From assembly GCF_019649055.1 (NCBI RefSeq), contig NW_026570236.1, positions 806,001 to 870,000 of the forward strand: a DNA stretch of 64,000 nt. The letters run 5' to 3'. The translations under genes and the position numbers were made by a program. The notes under the pieces are model-generated. The model did not search any database. It saw only the letters and a list, made by a program, of their open reading frames with translations, and was not told where the DNA came from. The stretch is from Paramacrobiotus metropolitanus (Eukaryota > Tardigrada > Eutardigrada > Parachela > Macrobiotidae). This document shows, piece after piece, positions 22,422 to 32,900 of this stretch (position 1 is its first letter; each line of letters opens with the position of its first letter).

Positions 22422-25105
22422 TTACTCCATCGGTACAACAACAGGGCGTCCTTCCGCAGGCAGCCACCAGCTTCGAAATTTCTGCAATACTTTTGCCAAT
22501 GTTTTTCGCGTTGGAAATTTCCAAAGATTCCAAGGTGTCTCGTCCCCGGATTTGGTTATAGAAAATTCAAACCTAAGAATCTTTTCCCTAAATTCATTAA
22601 ATGAAAAGATGCAAATGAATCATGCAGTCGGGAAAAAAATTGCCAGAATACTTTCGCATGCACTTACAGATTCATGTTTAACAACTCTTTATATCCATTT
22701 AGGGTCAAGTTCAGACGGTTGCTATTCAAACGAAGTGGGTTTTCTGCCTGAAATGCTTCGACCGCTATTTTTACCACTTGGTCCACCATCTAGCCGAACA
22801 AAAACTTTGGACACTTTCTTTAGAGGCTGCAGTGATCCAGTCATACCGTAGAAGTGACATGCTCGGATTCTTGACGGATGTCGGTCATTGCCAAATCCAG
22901 TACGTAACGCTCTGTAATTCCTGCTCCTGGTGCACTCGCATTTGTAGAAGATGTGCGTTTTGCGGTCATCACACCGACGGAAGAAGTGTTACTGAGTGCG
23001 ATTCTCTTCCCGTGAACGCCTGCATAGATGGGAGCGTACACTGGTAAGGTAGCGTCCAGATAGAAAACCACATCCGCAATGTTGACTGCTACAGCGAGCT
23101 GAATGCAAATCTTCGTTCCGGTGGTATCCAGAAACCAGGCAGACAGTCCGAATGTACCTTTCGTTTCCTTATCAGGTTGATTTCTTGAACTTGGATCTAA
23201 GGTAAAAATGCTAGTCAACTACAAATATTTCGACCAAATACACTTCGAGTAAATTTTTCCACAGCGAGCTTAATACGCAGCTTCGTTTGGATGGAACTCA
23301 TAAACCAGGCAGATGCGTACAAGATTGTAGGTTACGTCCTGTTTAGTGTTTATTGCGTTCTGCGTTCTTTATGGTAACTATTCTTTTTAGACCAAGAACG
23401 AAGTACTAGATAAACGCAAAAGTATGCTGATATCAGTTATACCTGGTAGTGCAGCTGACCAAGATGACACCGGTAAAACCGACTGCAGATAGTGTGTAAT
23501 TCCATTGGCTACGGTTTCTGTCTCCTGAAAGTCAATTGGTCGGTCCAGCGCAAACTGAAAACAGCTATCCAACGGTTGCATGTCAGCATCCGACATCGTT
23601 GATCGGATTTTAGAACTGACACGACCCAGTAGTATTGGCGCCGGCGGGAGAGCGGTTCCATTGATGACAACCGAAAACGGTAAAATGAGCGGTGTGTTCC
23701 TGTAGTAGTTGACAGTACACTAACCAGTCATTTTATTTGGAGCCTGTTCAGTATATAGAATTTTCTAATTTTCTCTTACACTTGGGTCAATGTCGCATCT
23801 GTTGACGTCGTAGAAGCACTTCTTTTGGCACTCATGCTCTGGAACGTGCGCGGTCCTGTCTTAATCAGCATGTCGTTGACCTTTGTGTCGTTGGTTACGT
23901 TAGACAGTCTCGACGTATCCCAACACAGTTCCGGTTGCAGAATTTCCTTAATGGATCGCGCAGCTTCCGCGTTTGATGTGTTCAAAGGGAGAATAACTGA
24001 CCAGCCGCGAAAGATTGACCCGACGAACACGGAAATATTCTGCGCTTGTAGTCGGGCTGAAAACGCTTCTGGTGAAGGCAAGGGCATACGTTGAATTTCG
24101 GATGGGAGTTGCATGAAATCCGTTGTATTAACAATGGCGACCGTGTAAGTGATACGAACTACAGGATTTCTGCAATTTTTCCAAGTGCAAAAAAGTATGT
24201 GAAAATGGACGTATGAAAAGGTTACCCGGTTTGTGTAAACCACCGATATTGGTCGAATTCCACGATATATATCCGGATTCTGTAGGCTGCCTCGGAAACA
24301 TACTTTGCCAGATCAGTTTCCGTCGCGCCTGTAATTGATAGAATAAAGGTCGATCCCCCTCGATTTCAAAGCAACATTTACAACCGTTCGCGAGAATGCA
24401 GCGTAGCCAAGCTTACTGATTTGAGATTCCCATGCCACGTTTAGCGCATTTTCTATAGCTTCTGGGGTCATGTCCAAATTCGTCACTGCCACTTGGTGAA
24501 TGCCATACGAGCCAGCCACATTAAGCAGACCAAGCTTTATCCAGGCAGCTACAGTCAGCCGCATCGAGAAATCATTCAGCATAAAGATAGGCTGTTGACT
24601 GACGTCCGTTGATTCCAGATGTAATGGCTGTTCATCGTCGGCATCACAGATTTTCGGTAAGTAGATTCCATTTTGTGGAGCTGCCGCTGGGTTAATTAAC
24701 TTAGTTTCTACCGGTAAAATCAATCGTACAGAAAATACAGAGTAGATATTCTTCATAAATTTTGGTGATTACATTTCAAAAATCTTGCGAACTAAATCGG
24801 GATGTTAAGTGTTAAAAAAAGTGTATGCATATTACTAGTTTCGATTATTACTTTTTATAAGACTACAGTAGTTTTATATAGATAATAAGTAATAATCAAA
24901 ACTAGTAATATGCATTAACGCAATAATTTTATGACGATTGCTTCAGCTGGTATATATGCACTCACGAATAATTACCGTTGCTAAAATCGGACAAAGACGA
25001 ATTCCTGGCTCCACCAATCAGATCCCATGGTGAAAGAGACACTTGTGTGTTTGCACATCGGATTTGAGCAATGCCAAGCAGAACACCGAAAGATGACCAC
25101 AACAT
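22422..25105 (-). CDS. Secreted protein of unknown family, copy B (intact)
   Basis: Eight exons, high to low coordinate: 25105-24976, 24680-24417, 24328-24226, 24169-23780, 23699-23443, 23196-22847, 22789-22668 and 22587-22422. All borders are GT-AG and all phases agree, giving 593 residues ending VVVPME. The N-terminus MLWSSFGVLLGIAQIRC looks like a cleavable signal peptide. The rest has no obvious membrane span, several N-glycosylation sequons (for example NTT, NGT, NAS) and few Cys. I recognise no domain. The copy is free of lesions although its twin is a wreck, which suggests it is still used. The gene might instead be longer at its 5' end: two exons on the same strand lie 380 bases upstream (25481-26045), but a TAG in frame before the chosen ATG argues against direct continuation. 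Function unknown. Confidence 0.72.
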
Positions 25106-25480
25106 TTTTGTCGTTAATTTGGAATGTACATTGCAGTGTCTCTATACAATCACATTCTGCAGTACCTGGACTTTCGATTACAAATCCAATATTGATGTTT
25201 CACTGTTGCCGGAAGTTGGCAGAACTAATTAGCATGATACCTGAATACAATACTTTTGTGCTCTACAAAATTAATATAATCATAAACTATATGACAAGAA
25301 AAACCTACAACCACCTTGACAGCAATGCTTATGAATATCAACAAAAGCCGGCATATTGCTAGCGAAGTGATGTTTTAGAAATGTGACATAATTTAATGTC
25401 AGCACAAACAGAGCAATCATTGTACAAGAAGCTTTTTCTGGAATCTTTTCTTGCAGATAATACGGTAATTAGCGCCTCAC
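25106..25480. other. Gap upstream of copy B
   Basis: About 375 bases. The first 70 or so still match the 5' flank of copy A; the remainder matches nothing in the window. It would hold the copy B promoter or, if the genes are one, an intron. Confidence 0.4.
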
Positions 25481-26045
25481 CCTGTAGCACTGGTTTCACC
25501 AGTTGCAATATAATGCTCACGGGTAATCGGTGTATAATGCCATGATTGTGATCCATTTACGGCAGACGTCGCGACATCGTAAACTAAAGCAGAATTTTGT
25601 TTACGCCACATATACAGAAGGATGTAACTGCACCTCCTCGTATAATATAAGTGGATAATTAAATTTGTTATGCAGATTTCTATAACAAATTTTTCTTTTT
25701 TTAAATTACGATCACATCTACCTAATTTAAACGTTATCGGTAATTTATACCTGCATTTCACAATAAATTACTGTCAGTACATACCGTACTAACGTCTATC
25801 TGGCACTCGCAACAGCAAAGCCCACATTCAAATTTAACATTTTTTGCATTGCGTGTGTTGTGGACGGAAGCAACGTCACCGGCATATGTATTGTTACTCG
25901 TACGGTACCCGGTTTCCACGGCAGATTTGAAAATTTGTATTTCCGGTGCCATTAACAAAACAATTGGGCGCTGCCAAGATACAAGCAACTCAGCGGCTGT
26001 TCGAGCGGCTACGCATGTGTCAGCTTTGATGTTGATCGCAGGCCA
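25481..26045 (-). pseudogene. Two orphan exons, possibly receptor ligand-binding domain
   Basis: Exon a (26045-25898) and exon b (25583-25481) join in phase 1 through GT-AG sites and leave phase 2 at a GTGAGG donor. Exon a reads DTCVAARTAAELLVSWQRPI followed by a short hydrophobic run. This resembles the Cys-containing turn of ANF-receptor-type extracellular ligand-binding domains found in receptor guanylate cyclases. The similarity is weak and recalled, not computed. No start or end is seen. Upstream on this strand the non-LTR retrotransposon begins only about 36 bases beyond the exon a acceptor, so a gene may have been broken there. Downstream lies copy B, of which these might be lost 5' exons. 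Confidence 0.4.
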
Positions 26046-26151
26046 CTAGACCCAAACTTTTTAAACTAGCCGCTGGCCTCTGACCGCCGTAGGGATCTAC
26101 AAGCAGCGCTCTGGGCGGTTGGCGAGTGTGGCGAAAATCATGTAGCTTTCT

Positions 26152-26179
26152 GATTGTGCGGTTGGCACACCGCACAATC
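26152..26179. other. Perfect 11-bp hairpin in the retrotransposon leader
   Basis: GATTGTGCGGT (26152-26162) and ACCGCACAATC (26169-26179) are exact reverse complements around the loop TGGCAC. It sits 36 bases before the 17-base repeats and well before the ORF start, consistent with a structured RNA leader. Confidence 0.8.
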
Positions 26180-26212
26180 CACATGCTTAAATGCGTATTG
26201 TCGGCAATGGCA

Positions 26213-26280
26213 ACTTGCGATTGCTGCTCACTTGCGATTGCTGCTCACTTGCGATTGCTGCTCACTTGCGATTGCTGCTC
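26213..26280. repeat. 17-bp unit repeated four times
   Basis: Four exact tandem copies of ACTTGCGATTGCTGCTC with no spacers, in the 5' UTR of the retrotransposon. Tandem 5' UTR repeats occur in non-LTR elements and may serve as a promoter. Absence of spacers and cas genes rules out CRISPR. Confidence 0.9.
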
Positions 26281-26453
26281 TGAGCTGGCTGGTCAAGTTG
26301 CTTGTAAAAGTCCACCTTTACTAGCGGATGTGTTATTAAACTGGTGCTTTCTTTGCGAAAGCTGCCGTGATCCATCTCTTAAACTACGGAACCTTTGTTT
26401 TTGCCACCAACAACAACACCGGATTATTGTTCTTTGTTTAAAAAAAAACCACC

Positions 26454-29400
26454 ATGTGTCAACCCACCAATCATTCAATCCGGCAGGAAGAACGACTTAG
26501 GCAACATCTGCATGACGTGGTATACGGTAACGTGCAAATGGATATTAAAACTATAATATCTTCTAATACCTCTCGTCTGAAAATACTTCCTCCGAACTGG
26601 TATAAATTGCATCATACCGCACCGGTCCGTTTTCATTCTTTTCTTGGTGATTTTTGCAATCAACTCATTTCTGCATGCGATTTACGTTTCTGGGCCGCAC
26701 ATGAATGCCTCGAGATTTTTTCATGGGGATTAGCGCAGTATGCATTACTAGTACTACAATGCAGACAGTCACAAGGGAAGTTTTTTAGTAAAAACTGTAA
26801 ATTTGCAGTACCAGCTGCGTTGATCAGGGAAAGGGAGAAAGTGTGTACCGAAATAAATAAACTGAAACGAAATAAGCGCAGGATGAGGTCAGCTGATAGG
26901 GAGTTTTTATTATCATATGCGGAAAGACTGAAGTATCTGAAGACTATCCGGAAAACTTTGTCAGCCAAAATCACGCAGCTGAGGTTTAATGCCGAACGTA
27001 AGGAAAACGATAGCTGGTTTCGGAAACGAATGTGGAATTTCATTGACGTAAATTTAAAGTCTCCAGCCGATGCTCCTTCTGATGCCCTTAAAATGTCCGA
27101 TATCGAAGAATACTTTACCAATGTCTGTAACCCACAAAATCTCCCTCCTCTAAATTTTTCTTGGGTGAATAAGTTAAAACTAAATCCTATAACCACCGCC
27201 TTTGATAATTCGCCTATTTTCCCCTCCGATATCAAAAACATTTTGGCACAGAAGGACGCAGCTGCCGGGTCAGGATTGGATGGTATTAATTATTCTTTTT
27301 TGAAACCGTATCCGGCTGTACATACATTCTTAGCTAATATGTTTAACCGATTATTGTCTACCGGTACGACGTGCAGTTCATGGCAGGTGGGTAAGACGGT
27401 GCTGTTATTTAAAAAGGGGGACAGCTCTGATCCGGGTAATTATCGGCCGATCACGCTGACCAGCTGTATCGGCAAAGTTTTTCATTCAGTAATTTCGAAA
27501 AGATTAATGTCCTATTGCGTAAAAAACAAAATAATCAATACGGATATTCAAAAGGGATTTATCGAGGCGACCAACGGGTGTGGAGAACATTCTTTAAAAT
27601 TGCTCAAACTGATTGAGCAACAGCGTTCGAAGAAACGCGCTATGCATGTTGCATGGCTGGACGTAGCTAATGCATACGGCTCCGTGCGTAAGGACGTTCT
27701 TTTAGCGGCGTTACGCAGATATAACGTCCCTGAATATTTGATCAGTTACATTAATAATTATTACACGGGATTGGCGATTAAAGTCTATCATAACGATACG
27801 TTTTCTGAGCGTATCCCTTTCAATGTCGGACTGTTCCAGGGTGATACTATGAGTTGTTCGCTGTACCTTATTGCATCTAATTGTGTAATTGAGTTTCTGG
27901 AAGAAAATCAAAAACGTGGAATTGCGTTTGATAGCGTTCCAGAGAAAAAAATAGTTTCTCTCGCATTCGCCGATGATTTGACGCTTGTTACTAACAATAA
28001 AGCCAGCATGAAGAGACTGCTACGTGAAGTAAATGTGCGTATGAAGTCCATCGGGTTGCATTTAAATGCCGGCAAATGCCGCTGTTTTTCACTTTCTAAG
28101 GGAATTTCGTCTGATACTGCTTTTGAAATTAATGGGGAGAGCATTTCAAATATCTCTAACGATCCTATGAAATTTCTGGGTGTTCATATTTTTAATAAAA
28201 ATCAATCGGTTAACAGTGGAAGTTTAATTTTTTCGAGCCTGGATGCATTGTTAAAGAAAGTTGACCATCTCAACTTGCGCAGCGTTTTTAAAGTACGAAT
28301 TTACAATGAATACGTTATGTCATGCATGCGATTTGTCTTGACAATGCACGATCTTAGCTTATCTACGGTTAACTCGCTCGAAGCACTTGTTAATAAATAT
28401 CTGAAAAAATGGTTAAATTTGACTGTTTCTGCTAATTGTGATTTCTTTTACGTGAACGAGGGATTAAACCTAAAGTCGGTAAAATCTGTGTATCTGCAAG
28501 CACATGCAGCTTTCATCGCTGATGCAATATGCTCTGCAGATGTTGTTGTTGCAGTAATGGCTGGGGAGGGTGTTAGCGCAGCTTGTGCTAATGATTCTGT
28601 TGTTGTGGACATTGTGCAGTCCACGGTCGAAGCCGGCAGGCAATCGGGGTCTAATAAATCGGCAATTAAGAGGCTGGTGAATAAGAAAGTGAGGCAACAT
28701 GTGTCCGCTTCTAAAGAAAACCGCATCGACTCATTAATTCAGCAGGGAGCGTGGCGGGAAATCGCAAAGGCACAGATAGTTGATGCTCCTTGGAAATCCG
28801 TTTTGTATGATCTTTCTGAGAACATCGTTTCCTTTATGATCGAATCGGCTCTAAATATTTCTCCCTCTTTTACCAATTTGCTAAAGTGGGGACAGATTGT
28901 GTCAGCCAAGTGTGATTTGTGTGGGGCCGATAAAGGATCTCTGTGTCACATAATTAATAGCTGTCCGGTATCGCTTAATAGCCACAGATACACTTGGCGG
29001 CATAACAGCGTCTTACAAGCTATCTTTCTCTCTTTGACCGGTGTGGCTGATAAAACTAAATGGGAAGTTCTATGTGATCTCAATCCTAACAGCTATGAGA
29101 CTCATGTTAGTACTGTCCCTGTTGATGTCTTCCCTACTTCCCTTTCTCCTGACTTGTGTTGCATTAACCGCCGGGAGAAGCGTCTTATTTTAGCGGAGCT
29201 GACCATTCCCTTTGAGACCGTACAGGGATTCGCCAATGCCGAGGCACGGAAACACACGCGTTACACCCCGCTGGTACAACAACTAACCGGCGCCGGCTGG
29301 CAGGCGGACTACTACCATCTCGCAATAGGTTCAAGGGGAATGGTCGCACGTGACGCCATGATCAGTATGGACAAAATAGCCAACACCATCCGGCCGGTTA

Positions 29401-29543
29401 CCGCCTTACCGCAATCGAAGTCGCTGTTTAAAAACTTAATGACTATTGCTGTGTCTTGCTCATATGTTATCTTTTTAAATAAATCTAACAAGGACTGGAC
29501 AGTACCAGGCCCAAGTAATTTGTTCAATGTTCATGCACGCTAG
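26454..29543 (+). CDS. Retrotransposon reverse transcriptase / restriction-like endonuclease
   Basis: A 1029-residue protein that nicks target DNA and copies its own RNA at the nick. An in-frame TAA lies 15 bases before ATG and the context ACCACCATG is strong, so this start is well supported. The N-terminus (1-250) is basic and helical-looking, with no C2H2 zinc finger of the kind R2 and NeSL carry. The RT core follows, with NYRPITLTSC, AWLDVANAYGSV, FQGDTMSCSLYL and the active-site FADD at about residue 505. Near residue 820 is a CCHC knuckle (CDLCGADKGSLCHIINSC). The endonuclease motif follows as PD (899-900), a spaced Glu in LAELT (about 915), then EARKHTRYTPL. No frameshift or stop interrupts it, so the copy may be active or very recent. 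The full-length relatives I know usually have N-terminal fingers; their absence is notable. Confidence 0.95.
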   Translation: MCQPTNHSIRQEERLRQHLHDVVYGNVQMDIKTIISSNTSRLKILPPNWYKLHHTAPVRFHSFLGDFCNQLISACDLRFWAAHECLEIFSWGLAQYALLVLQCRQSQGKFFSKNCKFAVPAALIREREKVCTEINKLKRNKRRMRSADREFLLSYAERLKYLKTIRKTLSAKITQLRFNAERKENDSWFRKRMWNFIDVNLKSPADAPSDALKMSDIEEYFTNVCNPQNLPPLNFSWVNKLKLNPITTAFDNSPIFPSDIKNILAQKDAAAGSGLDGINYSFLKPYPAVHTFLANMFNRLLSTGTTCSSWQVGKTVLLFKKGDSSDPGNYRPITLTSCIGKVFHSVISKRLMSYCVKNKIINTDIQKGFIEATNGCGEHSLKLLKLIEQQRSKKRAMHVAWLDVANAYGSVRKDVLLAALRRYNVPEYLISYINNYYTGLAIKVYHNDTFSERIPFNVGLFQGDTMSCSLYLIASNCVIEFLEENQKRGIAFDSVPEKKIVSLAFADDLTLVTNNKASMKRLLREVNVRMKSIGLHLNAGKCRCFSLSKGISSDTAFEINGESISNISNDPMKFLGVHIFNKNQSVNSGSLIFSSLDALLKKVDHLNLRSVFKVRIYNEYVMSCMRFVLTMHDLSLSTVNSLEALVNKYLKKWLNLTVSANCDFFYVNEGLNLKSVKSVYLQAHAAFIADAICSADVVVAVMAGEGVSAACANDSVVVDIVQSTVEAGRQSGSNKSAIKRLVNKKVRQHVSASKENRIDSLIQQGAWREIAKAQIVDAPWKSVLYDLSENIVSFMIESALNISPSFTNLLKWGQIVSAKCDLCGADKGSLCHIINSCPVSLNSHRYTWRHNSVLQAIFLSLTGVADKTKWEVLCDLNPNSYETHVSTVPVDVFPTSLSPDLCCINRREKRLILAELTIPFETVQGFANAEARKHTRYTPLVQQLTGAGWQADYYHLAIGSRGMVARDAMISMDKIANTIRPVTALPQSKSLFKNLMTIAVSCSYVIFLNKSNKDWTVPGPSNLFNVHAR

Positions 29544-29690
29544 TCGTTCTTCCTCGCCGGTCGTCCTCAGCACGGTCGACAATGATGCTGTTTCAGATTA
29601 GTGTCCGATCTCATGTTTTCCGATTATTGTTGTTGTGGCAATCTGTTCCGTTACACTTTACCTTATTGCGATTGTAATAAAATAAGACTG

Positions 29691-29936
29691 TACAGTTGTA
29701 AGAAAGAACAGGCCAGATTTTCAGTTTAGTCTCTCCATGCTTTCCCTTTTACTCCATTTTGTTTTGAAAATTTTGTTGAAAATTTCACGAAATTAAAATT
29801 AAATTTAATGCTGCTGGAGGTTTTGGGTTTTAACGCCGGGAGACTAAGCGACAGTAAGGCGAAAGAAAAAAGCATATAAGTACAAAATATATAAACATAA
29901 GTAATTATTACTGTCCTGTTCTTTCACGCAACTATA
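29691..29936. mobile_element. MITE-like element with inverted ends
   Basis: Ends TACAGTTGTAAGAAAGAACAGG (29691) and the complement of 29915-29936 match at 18 of 22 positions, 11 of them an uninterrupted block. The outermost TA on both sides would fit a Tc1/mariner-type TA target duplication with CAG-like termini. The 246-base interior is AT-rich and non-coding. The call rests on the ends alone. Confidence 0.45.
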
Positions 29937-32900
29937 AGAATAGTGTTCTGGCAGTAATTCCAGGACCTGCGCGCCTGGGTAGGGACTAAATCGCAATAAA
30001 GGTTGTATTTTTTTAGAGGTTGCTCTGGACGCGGGTTTTCAGGCTTTGCAGTCAGTAAACATTATTATTCAGTATTCACTTCTCGTACAATTTTAAAGTT
30101 TTTGCCGTTTCAACGATTTCGCTTCTGGTCCTGCAAAACTTATTTTTATTAAAGCAGTTTTCATTTTTACGGTAAATTTAATAATACGGTTCGGCACCAT
30201 GGGCAAAATGGCTCTGAACTGGGGATTCCTTGCAAGCTTGAGCGACTTCGCTTGTTCCCTGACTTTTGGGCTGATGACGTTTATGCCCGTTCTCGCGTTC
30301 CCTTTCCTGATTTGTCCTCAAAAACCCCGCCACAACCTAGGGCTAGCTGAAAAGTTATGGAGGAGAAGCAGCGGCATGGAGAACGAGCCATGTCAACGGA
30401 AAGCGGAGTCGCATTCACTACAGTAAGTCACCACAGTTTGAGTGTTAGACTGCAAGTTACCGTTTTAGTGTCCTCAGATGAAGTAGATGGAGTCAAAAGT
30501 CTTGCCAATAAGTTATTTTATCACCTTTGCAGTTACTACAAAATGATTTCGTTTGTTTGACTTGCCACCAGTCGTTATTGTATCCTGAACTTCGCGGCGT
30601 CTGGCGGACAGCAGGAACCAGCGAGACCGCGTTAAGCAAGGTATGTGATAAAGGTGGTTCAGCTAAATAAATCCCTGTACTTGCTGATACTAGCAAACCT
30701 ACTACACAGTATTTTTCCGTAGCTCGCCGTATTTGGAATGCATGATCTTCTGTTCATTTACTTTTATCGTTTATTTTCATAGAATTCTTTTATTATTTTA
30801 GGTGGTTCGTATTTTGATTGCTTCGTCATTTCGGTTCGTAACTTTATATTCAATTTCTCATTTTATTAGGTTTAGATAAATGAATTAATAAAAGCCGATT
30901 ATATTATAAAACTTTGAATCTGTGCTGACAGATTTTAACAAAGTCGGGTTTTTTCACAGTGTATTTGAGCAGCCCGCGGGGAGTTTTGGCTGGCCTAGAG
31001 ACAGCTGCCTGAGGCTGCCTTCAACGCCTGGATGGATTAACACGTGAAATCCTACGCCAAGAAAGACAACATTTCAGGACATCTCGGGTAAAACGAAATC
31101 GGTTTTGGTAGAACTTAAGATCGACGCGCTTGTTCTATAATTAATTATGCTGTCGATGTTGTTTTTTGTTTTTCTCCAGCGATGTGATAATAGCTGTGTT
31201 TTAATGTGACTGTTGTTGGCAATATTTTTCAAGCGTTTAATTTGTTACAGCGCTCGCTCACAGCGCAGGGCTATTTTTATTAATAAAACTGATAAACTGT
31301 GACTGGTTTTGCATTGGCGTTCGCGTTAAACAACAGCGAAAATATAGTTAGTTCGCACGCCTTCTTTACTACACTAGCTCCCAACCACCACCTCAATAGC
31401 CGCTGTTTTGCACTGACCCAGCATCCGAACATTAGTTCGCTCATACCTCCCTGTTATTTACGTACGGCGTGCACCGCTCTTGGGCAGTACTTTCGTGTGC
31501 TGTGGTTGACAAAAAAAATAGTGTTCCAATTTCTGATGGGGTTCTTACGCCGGTAGAAACGCTTAATGGGGTCTGCGCCAGTACCATGCACAGATCAAGT
31601 TAGAAAGAAACAGGTGCTGGTGAGCTAGAAATCTGATCTTAAAAACGAGGCTTTTTTAAACCGGGGTAGTACCTGTTACCGTAGGATTGTTTCTTTTAAA
31701 ATTTTTTGATCTGGTCGAGTACTGATCATGTCTCGATGTACGGAAACATAAATCATGGTCATCTAATTATTCAGCCAATATACTGTAATTATTGTAACTA
31801 TTATGTAAACAATGCGCCGAAATATGCAAAATAACCACAGTAAACACCAAATTACAAAATGTACATATTTTGTTCTTTCGTATATTTATATGTACAGTAC
31901 GTTATGCTGATATAATCTGATCATCAACTGTATTGTCCACATCGCAAAGCTATTTGCTGCCAAAATAAGAGACCTCCTGTCAAAATAAAAGACCGTCTTT
32001 TACCTCGCAGTGCTTGTATAAAGTTCTGACAGTTTACGAAACTAATATTCTCGAAGACTGAAATACAATAAAGAAGATACTGTTGAGCGCAACAGTTTTC
32101 TAGATAATACAAATTACAAATTGTCCCTAGTATAATGTCGGATTTCGTCCAAACACCGGCGATCAATATTACAGCACATTCCATTACCGTTTTTCCGTTC
32201 GCCTTTGCCTGAACGTACCGTGCAGCAGTCCCAGCTCATTCAATCTGTTTGCTCAAACAGGAGCGATTCTTTAACTAACCACTGCCAACCGGAAACGTAT
32301 AAACTCCGTTAAGCGTAGCCCATCGCGGGTAGAGGTCGAGTACAGGTAAAACATTGGCGCACTGCAAGAAAACGAAGGGACTGAGGGAGAAAACCGGCAC
32401 GCAAACCACAATCGACCGGCATCAGGCATCGAGCGGTGATCGATAATCCGAAACAAAATCATCACCCGTGCGTTGAGCGCATCCATGGCCAGGTGCAGCC
32501 TAGCGTGTACAATGTATGTATATGAGAGTCTTTAGCGTTTATACCGCGTACCTTACCTAAAAGCATTGTTAATTGTACGAATTATGGAATGACAGGATCG
32601 GTCGTTAGTTGGCTGTCTAACGGCCGGTCCCGCACTCTTTTCCCTTTGTACGTACGGGACAATCAGGTCGACCGGTGTGCGGCGCATTATGTAACGTCCT
32701 GTACAAACACTATACACGCACCGCGCACACGGTTAATCAGTGTGCATTGAGGCATATTCTTATCCGCGAGTGCTCCCGCTGTTGTTTCATTGATGGGCTC
32801 GTTTCCCTCGACAGTCATTACGCGTCCCTCTCTCTCCAAGGAACACAGTCCCCGCTCCGTCCTAAAAGCATCTGCCTCGTCCACGCGGCGAATTGTACCC

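Larger units (their letters stand above)
26082..29700 (+). mobile_element. Non-LTR retrotransposon with restriction-like endonuclease (R2/NeSL/Utopia-type)
   Basis: One long ORF (26454-29543) with RT, CCHC knuckle and C-terminal restriction-like endonuclease defines the early-branching site-specific non-LTR group. The 5' UTR holds a hairpin (26152-26179) and a 17-base unit repeated four times (26213-26280). The 5' border is placed at 26082 only because a candidate HDV-like fold starts there. The 3' UTR reaches an AATAAA-type signal (29676) and merges into a TIR element near 29691. No poly(A) tail or target duplication is evident, so both borders are approximate. The flanks do not look like rDNA or snRNA, the usual homes of such elements. 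Confidence 0.85.

Noticed and set aside
26213-26280. CRISPR-like array
   Set aside because: The repeats are contiguous with no spacers, in a eukaryotic transposon leader.
30199-30426. 75-codon frame with a good ATG context
   Set aside because: No conserved motif, and no downstream exon joins in phase from the nearby GTAAGT.
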